Made by a program: the position numbers and the translations under genes. Of a DNA stretch of 64,000 nucleotides, positions 55,601 through 62,387 are shown piece after piece. Under the pieces are notes generated by a model, which did no database searches, was not told the origin of the DNA, and saw only the letters and a list, made by a program, of their open reading frames with translations. Positions within the stretch are counted from its first letter, which is position 1, and each line of letters opens with the position of its first letter. Source of the stretch: Ruminococcus flavefaciens. Lineage in GTDB: Bacteria > Bacillota > Clostridia > Oscillospirales > Ruminococcaceae. Location: the NCBI GenBank assembly GCA_902760805.1, contig CACWHY010000001.1:124001-188000 (forward strand), given 5' to 3'.

Positions 55601-55878
55601 GCGGTGAGACCGGTCTGAAAAATGCTATCGACAAGTTCGGCTTCAAGCAGAACGAGTATTTCGTTTTCGCAGCGACCGGCGACGGCGATATTGCCTACAA
55701 CAATATGCTGGGTCTGGTGGATCCTATGAAGAAGGACACCGACCACTTCACCTACACCTGTGATTTCTCCAAGGGCAACTTCTATTTCCTTGTTGGTGCC
55801 GGCGAAACTCACTGGTGGGGACCTGTCCGCAATTACATATACGACGGACTCCCGTTATTCTTCCACGAAGGCAAGTAA
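52630..55878 (+). CDS. Cellulosomal GH43-CBM22-dockerin-CE1 enzyme
   Basis: A 1082-residue secreted enzyme with a signal peptide of about 39 residues. The five-bladed GH43 propeller (about 42-340) has the base Asp in SDVPDDDVIRVGDTYYM, the pKa-tuning Asp in YHDASILFDDDGRN and the acid Glu216 (GEGSHIQKIGDYYY). A beta-sandwich of the beta-xylosidase type (about 345-555), a CBM22 (about 565-720), a dockerin (about 737-800, GDIDCDGRISVFDVIMGRDG and DADQSGEFQINDLVLIQEYV) and a CE1 esterase (about 815-1082, YGGFSMGGGSTW) follow. It probably has beta-xylosidase or arabinofuranosidase plus feruloyl/acetyl esterase activity. The start at 52630 follows AAGGAGG. Confidence 0.94.
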   Translation: MTNFKRAAAGALASALVLTSAAAFPQKTGNFAMEATAASSVNNPIIWSDVPDDDVIRVGDTYYMVSTTMFFSPGAPIMKSNDLVNWEICNYVYDTMANGDVQNLTNGKHDYAHGQWAASLRYHDGMYYVFFGSYGTGKSYIYKTDDIENGTWTRSEINGMYHDASILFDDDGRNYLVYGGGEIKIKELNSEMTGFKSGGVDKTLFKTNISGYVAGEGSHIQKIGDYYYIFIIAWPSGSGRTEYVYRSKDLLGTYESKAILSSGVGSYGSGAAQGGIVDTPDGKWYGMVFQDHGAVGRIPVLVPVTWENGWPIMGVNGKAPVTFDMDCALTGTHLAGDDDFSYTSNDLALEWQWNHNPDNSAWSVTDRDGWLRLYNKNMATHLLNARNTLTMRTEGPACSSYIKLDTKGMKPGDHAGLSAFQLKYGNIGVYVTDSGAKKLYMSTNSGSDVAGTTDAIQAEADLTGDEVYLKVDFKFSDVKSDMSASNDIDKANFYYSYDGSNWTKLGSELKMSYDLKLFTGYRSAIFSYPTKSTGGYADIDFFEYDRTPWNGADGSASVNGKGGHVIEPDENGYYFHDTFEGNTNNWDGRFAASVLTSGRTAYAGKEALLVQERSESYDGGKRPISSSAFKAGETYSFSANVTYFDGGDNTDFKLTLEYKDAEGETKYDEIASGTCPKGEWLQLANDNYTIPEGASGLAIYIETTDKTKNNFYIDEAIGAVAGTQIDGPGQPKIRRMILGDIDCDGRISVFDVIMGRDGLVNGISDSISARAADADQSGEFQINDLVLIQEYVLGKISEFPDNTPVSTFSYPSSITYRTAPGEYVQACAQAGKVTKESYTGINGNKSLNVYTPYGYDPSKKYNVFYLMHGGGENENTVFADNKLPNILDHMIMNGELEPLIVVAPTFNGCPTNDGNMGAGTVWDEMRRSIIPFVEGKYSTYAESTSEADLKASRYHRAYGGFSMGGGSTWNMFINNLDICAYYMPLSGHCWSGETGLKNAIDKFGFKQNEYFVFAATGDGDIAYNNMLGLVDPMKKDTDHFTYTCDFSKGNFYFLVGAGETHWWGPVRNYIYDGLPLFFHEGK

Positions 55879-55881
55879 AAC

Positions 55882-55917
55882 AAAACTCCCGGAGGCAGCA
55901 GCTTCCGGGAGTTTTTT
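55882..55917. terminator. Bidirectional terminator
   Basis: AAACTCCCGGA / TCCGGGAGTTT hairpin with T6, between the GH43 gene and the convergent def gene. Confidence 0.88.
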
Positions 55918-55933
55918 CGCAGTTTTTTCAATT

Positions 55934-56347
55934 TTAGATCAGCTTTCCGCTGAAATGATCGATCTCGTGCTGGATGATCTGGGCATCGAAGTCCCGGAGA
56001 GTCATCTTCTTCTTTTTGAATCTCTCGTCGAGGAACTCCACTGTGATCACCTTATGGCGCTCAGTGCTGCGGGTCCCCGTCAGTGAAAGGCAGCCCTCCT
56101 CAGCGGTGTAGACCTGCTTTGAGGAGTCGATGATCACCGGGTTGATCATCACAAGGATCTTCCCCTTAATCACAGCCGCAAGGATAGTTTTGCTGACGCC
56201 GATCATGTTGGCAGCCATTCCAACACAGCGGTCACTGTTTGCGGCGAGAGTCTCCTTCAGATCACGGACGGTGTCCATATCTGACTGGTCAGCAGGAAGT
56301 GACTTCTGCTGTAAAAAGATCGGGTCATGAACTATCTGTCTAACCAT
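55934..56347 (-). CDS. def: Peptide deformylase, short variant
   Basis: A 137-residue metalloenzyme that removes the formyl group from nascent proteins. Motif II EEGCLS and motif III QHEIDH (HExxH) are intact, but motif I reads GMAANMIGV, so the usual Gln that stabilises the transition state (GLAAxQ) is replaced by Met. It is shorter than classic deformylases (about 150-190). It is third in an operon after the LRR gene and sfsA; AGGAGG precedes the ATG. It could be an alternative deformylase beside a canonical one elsewhere. Confidence 0.88.
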   Translation of the reverse strand: MVRQIVHDPIFLQQKSLPADQSDMDTVRDLKETLAANSDRCVGMAANMIGVSKTILAAVIKGKILVMINPVIIDSSKQVYTAEEGCLSLTGTRSTERHKVITVEFLDERFKKKKMTLRDFDAQIIQHEIDHFSGKLI

Positions 56348-56356
56348 TATTTCCTC

Positions 56357-57049
56357 CTAAAGAATAACTGGGATCTGGCCGGTGATCTCCATAGAATTTG
56401 GAGTTATCCGGCATTGTGCTGCGATGATCTGGACACCATTCTGCTGGGCAAGACGCAGAGCCTGGCCGAACTGAGGATGAGTTTCGTCATTTGGCGAAAA
56501 GGAGAGTGCGCCGCTCATCTGCACAACAAAAAGAATGTAAGCGCCAAGGCCGTTTTTCTTGGCACGGATCAGCTCACCAACGTGCTTCACACCACGCTCA
56601 GTGGGAGCATCCGGGAAGTACACACGCCGGTCTTTTTCCAGAGTTACGCCCTTGACCTCCATGTAGGAGGTCTGGCCGTTTTCCTCGATACACAGGTCAA
56701 AACGGGAGCTGCCATAGGTGACCTCACGGCGTATAATGGCGTCCTTTCCGAAGACAGCGCCCCTTTGCAGCCATTCCTCCGCAGCCTTATTGGGAGCCTG
56801 AGAGTCCATGTTGATCAGAAGGGTGCCCTGGGGAGTTTCCTTCTCGGCAGCGATAAGGTCGAATTTCGTTTTGCGGGCGGGGTTGCTGGAAGTCTCCAGA
56901 TACACCCGGCAGCCCGGCACAAGGAGCTCCTTGCAGCGGCCGGTGTTCTTGACATGGACAGTCTCAGTTCGGCCGGAGATCTCCACCTCAGCAATAAAGC
57001 GATTGGGACGGCTGAGAAACCGTCCCATGATAACATTGTTGTATTCCAT
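56357..57049 (-). CDS. sfsA: SfsA-family protein
   Basis: A 230-residue protein with the SfsA blocks GRFLSRPNRFIAEVEI, VHVKNTGRCKELL, PGTLL-like QGTLLINMDSQAPNKAAEE, YMEVKGVTL, FPDAPTERGVKHV and SPNDETHPQFGQAL. SfsA combines an OB-fold with a nuclease-like PD-(D/E)xK domain (E-x-K in MEVKGVT); it was named for sugar fermentation stimulation, but its role is unclear. Its ATG overlaps the stop of the LRR gene by one base (TGATG), and def follows after 9 bp. Confidence 0.94.
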   Translation of the reverse strand: MEYNNVIMGRFLSRPNRFIAEVEISGRTETVHVKNTGRCKELLVPGCRVYLETSSNPARKTKFDLIAAEKETPQGTLLINMDSQAPNKAAEEWLQRGAVFGKDAIIRREVTYGSSRFDLCIEENGQTSYMEVKGVTLEKDRRVYFPDAPTERGVKHVGELIRAKKNGLGAYILFVVQMSGALSFSPNDETHPQFGQALRLAQQNGVQIIAAQCRITPNSMEITGQIPVIL

Positions 57050-58566
57050 CACACGAAGAGCATACTGATGTTGTGCTCACGGGCGTAGCGCTCGGCTTTT
57101 TTGCGGTTGATCTGCTTGAGGATCTTGAGAGTGATCCTATGGCCTTTTTTGATCTCATCGTTGGAGATGTCAGCCCGGTCGAACTCCGTAACGTGAACGT
57201 TGTAGATGTTCTCACAGCCGCAGAAAGCGTCATCACGGATATCTCTGGTCATCGTGCTTATGTTCAGATCGGTGAGGTTTTGGCAGCCATAGAAGGCCCA
57301 GTTACCCACGGTGCGAACTGAAGGGGGGATGGATATGGACTCCAGCGAGCGGCACCAAGAGAAGGCGCTCTCGCCGATAGATGTAACGGTATTGGCGATA
57401 ACCACCTTTTTCAGTCCGTAGCACTCGGAGAAGGCGGCATTGCCGATACTGTCGATAGGCTCGGTGATGATGACCTTGTTGAGATTTCTGCATGAGAAGA
57501 AACTCAGGTCGCTGATCTTCTTGACCTGTCCGGGGAAGATCACCTTTCTGATAGAGCTGCATCGTCCGAAGGCGCCCTTGCCGATAGTTTTCAGAGAAGC
57601 CGGCAGGTTGAGCTCCTTTAGGTGCTGGCACTTGAGGAATGCGTTCTCGCCGATCGACTCAAGATTTTGTGAGAAAACTATCTCCTCCAGGTGAGTGCAG
57701 TGGCAGAAGGCGAACTTGTCGATAGTTTTCACGCTGTCGGACATGATGACCTTCTTGGCGGCCTCGTTTCCACGGAAAGCGTACTTTCCGATAGAGGTGA
57801 TAGAATCGGGGATAGTTACCACCTCGGTGGTGCCGATGTATTTGATCAGTCGGCCGTTTTTGCCAACAGCCATGTTGTTGATGTCGTCGAACTCCACATC
57901 CTCATCGACCTCGATGTCGTCGTCATTGAGCATTTCGGCCAGCTCTTCGGAAGTGGGGAACTTGCGCTTTTCGGGCTGAGTGGGGTTTGGAACGGACTTC
58001 ACCCGATCATTGCTCTGCGGAATGGGAGCAGCATAGATCAGCGGCGTTTTCTCGGGAGAGGGCTTGATCTCCGGCTTTTTCTCCTGGATAGGGGCGGTGA
58101 TGATTTCCTCCTCGATCTTAGTCACAGGGGCGGCCTTGGCCTCCGGTTTCTTTTCAGGGGCAGGAGCAGCCTTGACCTCCGGTTTTTTCTCAGGGGCAGG
58201 AGCAGCTTTGACCTCCGGCTTTTTCTCGGGGGCAGGAGCGGCTTTGGCCTCCGGCTTTTTCTCGGGAGCAGGAGCAGCCTTGGCCTCCGGCTTTTTCTCA
58301 GGAGCAGGAGCAGCTTTGACCTCCGGCTTTTTCTCAGGAGCAGGAGCAGCTTTGGCCTCCGGCTTTTTCTCGGGAGCAGGAGCGGCTTTGGCCTCCGGCT
58401 TTTTCTCGGGAGTAGGGGCGGCCTTGACCGGGCGAGCCTTTACAGCTCTGACCTTGACGGCCTTTCGTCCGCTCTGAGTCTGGCGCTTTTCTCTTGCGCA
58501 GATCGGGCATTGTTCAAATTTCTCACCGTTATAGTGGTGTCCCTCAGGACATTTTATCATGTTCAT
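57049..58566 (-). CDS. Cytosolic zinc-ribbon / 12-residue-repeat / BspA-LRR protein
   Basis: A 505-residue protein with no signal peptide. Residues 1-25 form a zinc ribbon (IKCPEGHHYNGEKFEQCPIC: C-x3-H ... C-x2-C). Residues about 48-143 are eight near-perfect copies of a 12-residue unit (KAAPAPEKKPEA, with V for A in three), a stiff charged Pro/Lys/Glu rod. After a mixed linker, about 235-480 are BspA-type LRR_5 repeats (VTIPDSITSIGKYAFRGNEA and others). A signal-less LRR with a zinc ribbon suggests an intracellular scaffold. GGAG lies 9 nt before the ATG. It heads the operon with sfsA and def. Confidence 0.85.
   Translation of the reverse strand: MNMIKCPEGHHYNGEKFEQCPICAREKRQTQSGRKAVKVRAVKARPVKAAPTPEKKPEAKAAPAPEKKPEAKAAPAPEKKPEVKAAPAPEKKPEAKAAPAPEKKPEAKAAPAPEKKPEVKAAPAPEKKPEVKAAPAPEKKPEAKAAPVTKIEEEIITAPIQEKKPEIKPSPEKTPLIYAAPIPQSNDRVKSVPNPTQPEKRKFPTSEELAEMLNDDDIEVDEDVEFDDINNMAVGKNGRLIKYIGTTEVVTIPDSITSIGKYAFRGNEAAKKVIMSDSVKTIDKFAFCHCTHLEEIVFSQNLESIGENAFLKCQHLKELNLPASLKTIGKGAFGRCSSIRKVIFPGQVKKISDLSFFSCRNLNKVIITEPIDSIGNAAFSECYGLKKVVIANTVTSIGESAFSWCRSLESISIPPSVRTVGNWAFYGCQNLTDLNISTMTRDIRDDAFCGCENIYNVHVTEFDRADISNDEIKKGHRITLKILKQINRKKAERYAREHNISMLFV
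58138..58425 (-). repeat. Coding minisatellite, eight 36-bp tandem repeats
   Basis: Eight copies of a 36-bp unit encode the 12-residue PEKKPEA rod of the LRR protein. Copies differ by a few synonymous changes and an A/V swap. There are no spacers, so it is not CRISPR. It is likely to vary in copy number among strains. Confidence 0.92.
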
Positions 58567-58637
58567 AATTTATCACTCCGGATCACTTGTATTACCCAAT
58601 AATTCCAATGTTGCAAAAAAATGAATATAACAAAACT

Positions 58638-58666
58638 ATTATAGCATTTTATTGCAGAAAAATCAA
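58638..58666 (-). promoter_or_regulatory. Promoter of the LRR-sfsA-def operon
   Basis: Minus strand TTGATT (58666-58661), 17-bp spacer, TATAAT (58643-58638). The rest of the AT-rich 58567-58800 gap shows no gene. Confidence 0.82.
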
Positions 58667-58795
58667 CTTATTATAATAGTTAAATGAGGATTTTGTTGAA
58701 TATGACGAAAAACTAAAAAATCGCCAACGATCTTCCCGGCCTTGCGAGGCTTTTATTGAGTTTGATCTGTACAAATTGACGAAGTGAGCTTTTGC

Positions 58796-58829
58796 AAAAA
58801 AAGATCCGGGCCTCTTGACCCGGACTTTT
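58796..58829 (-). terminator. Terminator of the radical SAM gene
   Basis: AAGATCCGGG and CCCGGACTT arms pair with one mismatch; a T run follows on the minus strand. It is adjacent to the stop codon. Confidence 0.8.
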
Positions 58830-58830
58830 C

Positions 58831-59928
58831 TTACTTGCTTAGGAGAGCCTCCACAAGGCTCCTGTTTTCGTAAAGCACGCAGCCGCCGGAATGTTGTGCC
58901 TTCAGGATCTCGCCCTCCTGCAATGCCCGAAAAAGCTCAGAATCAAGAGCCTTTGCAAGGGAGGTCTCCGTCACGTTCATGTCGGAGTAGGGGGAGAATG
59001 GGCAGGGCTCGGCGCCGCCTCTTGAATTTATGTGGAAGAAGCCTCTTCCGGCTGCCAGACAGCCCTCAGAGGTGTTCTCGTCGCCCGGGAAGGACAGCAG
59101 CAGAAGATCACTGCTCTGGGCACGGATCTGGTTTATCCTGCCGTCCAGAAAGGCTCTGTCCTCGTCGGTGGGAACAAGCTCTTCAGAGCCCTCCTGAGCC
59201 GGGACGTACTCCACAAAGATCACAGCCCGGCAGCCTGCTTCATGAAGACCTTTCAGAAACTCCTCCGAACAGACCTCACGGACATTTTCACGGGTGACAG
59301 TGACCGAGGCACCGAAGATCAGGGAGCTTTCCTTCAGCAGCTCCATAGCCTTGGTCACACGGGAGTAGACTCCCTCACCACGGCGGGCGTCGGTCTTTTC
59401 CTGACCGCCTTCAATGCTTATCACCGGCACCAGATTGCGGTGCTTCTTCAGCAGTTCTGCGTAGCTTGGGCTGAGCATAGTGCCGTTGGTGAAGATCGGG
59501 AAGAGGATATCCTTGTGCTCAGCCGCCTTCTTGATCACGTCCGGGCGCACCATTGGCTCGCCGCCTGCAAGGAGGATGAAGCTGATCCCCAGGTCGCTGG
59601 CTTCGGAGAAGATCCTGTCCCACTGGTCATCGGTGAGCTGGGATTCGGGCTCTTCATCGGAGCAGGCATGGTTTGCCCTTGCGTAGCAGCCTGCGCAGTT
59701 GAGATTGCAGCGGCTGGTTATGCTTGCAATGAGGAACGGCGGTATGTGGCGGCCGTTTTTTGCGGAGCGCCGGCGCTTGGCATCTGCCATTTTTGCGGAG
59801 AGAGCAAATCCGGCCATGAAGCGGCTCTCAGCCGGGTTTGAGACCACAGCAGCGATCAGCTCCTTCATGGTGGACTTCACTCCGTCTGTTATGTATTCCT
59901 CCAAGTCAAATCTCTCGGTTTTATCCAC
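58831..59928 (-). CDS. Radical SAM protein with SPASM-like C-terminus
   Basis: A 365-residue radical SAM enzyme. An N-terminal helical region (about 1-65) is followed by the SAM [4Fe-4S] motif C-x3-C-x2-C in SRCNLNCAGCYARA (about 75-85), then LLAGGEPMVRPDV (GGEP) and ISIEGGQEKTDARRGEGVYS. A C-terminal set of cysteines (EGCLAAG, GGAEPCPFSPY, SGGCVLYE) may hold an auxiliary cluster. It resembles uncharacterised radical SAM/SPASM proteins, not a known RiPP maturase, and no precursor peptide is adjacent. It starts at GTG (59928) after AAAGGAAG. It is divergent from the asparagine operon. Confidence 0.88.
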   Translation of the reverse strand: MDKTERFDLEEYITDGVKSTMKELIAAVVSNPAESRFMAGFALSAKMADAKRRRSAKNGRHIPPFLIASITSRCNLNCAGCYARANHACSDEEPESQLTDDQWDRIFSEASDLGISFILLAGGEPMVRPDVIKKAAEHKDILFPIFTNGTMLSPSYAELLKKHRNLVPVISIEGGQEKTDARRGEGVYSRVTKAMELLKESSLIFGASVTVTRENVREVCSEEFLKGLHEAGCRAVIFVEYVPAQEGSEELVPTDEDRAFLDGRINQIRAQSSDLLLLSFPGDENTSEGCLAAGRGFFHINSRGGAEPCPFSPYSDMNVTETSLAKALDSELFRALQEGEILKAQHSGGCVLYENRSLVEALLSK

Positions 59929-59990
59929 CCAAATACTTCCTTTCGTTAAATGATCCTATGCAGGCGAGCCTGCCTTGTCAACTTTTTTAT

Positions 59991-60019
59991 ATGATACCAT
60001 GATCCTGTTTGTTAGTCAA
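59991..60019 (-). promoter_or_regulatory. Promoter of the radical SAM gene
   Basis: Minus strand TTGACT (60019-60014), 17-bp spacer, TATCAT (59996-59991). A second possible promoter (TTGACA, 17 bp, TAGGAT) lies further downstream and overlaps a small GCAGG/CCTGC hairpin at about 59961-59973. Confidence 0.72.
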
Positions 60020-60039
60020 CAAAAATTTTTGAAAAGCCC

Positions 60040-60068
60040 TTGACAAACCGGAAAGATAGTGCTATACT
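60040..60068 (+). promoter_or_regulatory. Promoter of the asparagine T-box operon
   Basis: TTGACA (60040-60045), 17-bp spacer, TATACT (60063-60068). Confidence 0.88.
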
Positions 60069-60074
60069 AAATTC

Positions 60075-60330
60075 ATCAAATCAAATGCCAAGACGGAGAG
60101 AAGTAGCTTTCGATTTCGTTCCCAGCGAGTGCGGAAATGGTGTGAGCCGCATATCAGAGCCTGAGCGAATAACACTCCCGAGCAGCAAACCGAAAAGCAA
60201 TGCCTTAGTAGGGGAGCCGTGTTCCGCACGTTACAGCGGCCAAAAGTGATCGCTTTTGCGATAATTCAGGTGGTACCGCGGGTATTATGCTCCCGTCCTG
60301 TATTCTCTACAGGACAGGAGCTTTTTTATT
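60075..60330 (+). promoter_or_regulatory. T-box riboswitch, asparagine-specific
   Basis: The leader between the promoter and asnS carries the T-box sequence AGGTGGTACCGCGG (60268-60281). A terminator follows (GCTCCCGTCCTGTA pairing with TACAGGACAGGAGC, about 60289-60321, then T6). The Stem I region contains an AAC triplet in AATAACACTCCCGAG (about 60167-60181), matching asparagine. Uncharged tRNA-Asn would stabilise the antiterminator and turn on asnS and the genes behind it. The specifier position is inferred from pattern and product. Confidence 0.92.
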
Positions 60331-60365
60331 TCTCCGCCCTGAAAAACGATGAAAGGAAGATCATT

Positions 60366-61736
60366 ATGAAGCACATTGACGTCAAGGAGATCATCAGCTC
60401 AAAGGACTATGTCGGCAAGGAGGTCACAGTCTGCGGCTGGGTAAGAACTTCCAGAAATTCCAAGAGCGTTGCCTTTATCGAGGTAAACGACGGTACATCT
60501 CTGAAAAACGTTCAGGTAGTCGTTGACAAGGCAAGCGGAGAGTTCAAGGAGCCCAGAGTTGGTATGTCTGTGAAGGTAACAGGTACAGCCGCTGAGGGCA
60601 GGAACAACACAGTCGAGATCAACGCAGTTCCCGAGAACATCACGATCCTGGGCGACTGTCCCACAGATTTCCCCCTCCAGAAGAAGGGCCATACGCTGGA
60701 ATTCCTCCGCTCTATCCCTCATCTGAGAGGCCGCTCAAATACATTCAACGCTGTTTGGAGAGTCCGCTCCGTTCTGGCTGAGGCTATCCACAAGTATTTC
60801 CAAAGCAACAACTATGTTTATGTGAACACTCCCCTTATCACCGGCAGCGACTGCGAGGGTGCAGGTGAGATGTTCCAGGTGACAACTATCGGCTACAATA
60901 ACGATTATAAGTCAGAGGAGGACTACTACGCAAATGACTTCTTCGGCAAGAGAGCAGGCCTTTCAGTTTCCGGCCAGCTTGAGGGCGAGGTAGCTGCAAT
61001 GGCTATGGGAAAGATCTATACATTCGGTCCTTCCTTCCGTGCAGAGAACTCCAACACTCCCAAGCACCTTGCTGAATTCTGGCACGTTGAGCCCGAGGTG
61101 GCTTTCGCTGAGCTGGACGACGTTATCGAGATCGCTGAGGATATGCTCAAGCACGTTATCCGTGAGCTGCTGGATACCTGCCCCGACGAGATCGCATTCT
61201 TCGATGCACACTTCGAGAAGGGTCTGAAGGCTCGCCTTGAGGAACTCATCTCTCATGACTTCGGCAGAGTTACCTACACTGAGGCTATCAAGCTCCTTCA
61301 GGAGTCCGGCGAGAACTTCGTTTACCCCGTAGAGTGGGGCTGCGACCTTCAGACCGAGCACGAGAGATACATCTCCGAGAAGGTCTTCGGCAAGGCTGTT
61401 TTCGTTACAGATTACCCCAAGGAGATCAAGTCCTTCTACATGAAGCAAAATCCCGACGGCAAGACCGTTGCAGCAGTTGACCTGCTGGTACCCGGCGTTG
61501 GCGAGATCATCGGCGGAAGCGAGCGTGAGGCAGACTATGACAAGCTGGTTGCTGCTATGAACGAGAGAGGCATGAACCTTGACCTGTACAGCGACTACCT
61601 CGACCTTAGAAAGTACGGAAGCGTTCCTCACGGCGGCTTTGGACTGGGCTTTGAGCGCCTTATCATGTACACAACAGGCATGGCCAACATCCGTGACGTT
61701 ATCCTCTACCCCAGAACAGTCGGCTCTATCAGATGA
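60366..61736 (+). CDS. asnS: Asparaginyl-tRNA synthetase
   Basis: A 456-residue class IIb synthetase. The N-terminal OB anticodon-binding domain (about 10-110) includes VTVCGWVRTSRNSKSVAFIE. Motif 2 lies in FGPSFRAENSNTPKHLAEFW with HVEPE, and motif 3 in GFGLGFERLIMYTTGMANIR ahead of RTVGS. AsnRS is separated from AspRS by the short length and the C-terminal TVGS. AAAGGAAG precedes the ATG. It is first gene after an Asn T-box and overlaps the next gene by 4 bp. Confidence 0.97.
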   Translation: MKHIDVKEIISSKDYVGKEVTVCGWVRTSRNSKSVAFIEVNDGTSLKNVQVVVDKASGEFKEPRVGMSVKVTGTAAEGRNNTVEINAVPENITILGDCPTDFPLQKKGHTLEFLRSIPHLRGRSNTFNAVWRVRSVLAEAIHKYFQSNNYVYVNTPLITGSDCEGAGEMFQVTTIGYNNDYKSEEDYYANDFFGKRAGLSVSGQLEGEVAAMAMGKIYTFGPSFRAENSNTPKHLAEFWHVEPEVAFAELDDVIEIAEDMLKHVIRELLDTCPDEIAFFDAHFEKGLKARLEELISHDFGRVTYTEAIKLLQESGENFVYPVEWGCDLQTEHERYISEKVFGKAVFVTDYPKEIKSFYMKQNPDGKTVAAVDLLVPGVGEIIGGSEREADYDKLVAAMNERGMNLDLYSDYLDLRKYGSVPHGGFGLGFERLIMYTTGMANIRDVILYPRTVGSIR

Positions 61737-62317
61737 TCTTTCGCCTCATCATTGTCTGCCTGGTGATATTCGGGCTCCCTATCGGTGGGATGTGGTATCG
61801 CAGATACCGCAGAGACAAGGAGCACATGAGAAAGGTCAGCCTAGAGGTGAAAAACCACCTCATTGGAAACGGCAACTACGCTCCTCTTGATAGGGGGATT
61901 CTAAGGCTGGTCAGGGAGGAGATCCTCCGCCGAGAGGTGGTCAGCTTCTTCCTGTGCATGGCGGCTCTTTCCGGATCTTTCCTGCTGATCTGGCTTTTTA
62001 AGCTGGAGGGCGCTGAGCTATTCTACTTCTGGATCATTTCAGCAGGTCTGCTGGTTTTCCATGCGGCAAGGCTTCTCTGGGAGGAGCTTAGGCTGCCGGA
62101 AAATGACCTTATCAAGATCCGGGGCTTCATCTTTCGCACTATCAATGATGACCGCATATCAGTTCTCTACTACGATATGCGGAAAATGAAATACCGCATT
62201 TTCTCCCAGAGCATCTTCCTCAAACGCAGAGAGCAGATGGAGCTGGGAACATACGTTAACCTTATCGGTATCAAGACAAAACGGAGAGTAAGGATCATAC
62301 AGGTGCTCTCCTTCTGA
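61733..62317 (+). CDS. Membrane protein of unknown function
   Basis: A 194-residue protein with an N-terminal transmembrane segment (about 4-22) and two more (about 71-90 and 97-115), followed by a basic cytosolic C-terminus. Its ATG overlaps the asnS stop as ATGA, so it is translated with asnS under T-box control. I do not recognise the family. Its position between asnS and asnA hints at a link to asparagine supply but may be incidental. Confidence 0.75.
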   Translation: MIFRLIIVCLVIFGLPIGGMWYRRYRRDKEHMRKVSLEVKNHLIGNGNYAPLDRGILRLVREEILRREVVSFFLCMAALSGSFLLIWLFKLEGAELFYFWIISAGLLVFHAARLLWEELRLPENDLIKIRGFIFRTINDDRISVLYYDMRKMKYRIFSQSIFLKRREQMELGTYVNLIGIKTKRRVRIIQVLSF

Positions 62318-62328
62318 TCTGTACAGCA

Positions 62329-62356
62329 CATCAGCCGTCAATGGCGCCGGCTGATG
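62329..62356 (+). repeat. Intercistronic hairpin before asnA
   Basis: Perfect 9-bp arms CATCAGCCG (62329-62337) and CGGCTGATG (62348-62356) without a T tract. It may be an RNA-processing or stability element in the asn operon rather than a terminator. Confidence 0.5.
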
Positions 62357-62387
62357 CTGAAATATCAAGCAAAGGAAAGTGATCATT

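Noticed and set aside
58138-58425. Regular 36-bp tandem repeats that could suggest a CRISPR array
   Set aside because: There are no unique spacers; the units are contiguous, in frame, and encode a 12-residue protein repeat.
57691-58602. Long plus-strand frames (up to 303 codons, one rich in Gly-Ala-Phe) opposite the repeat protein
   Set aside because: They mirror the repetitive LRR gene on the minus strand, lack ribosome binding sites and match no family.
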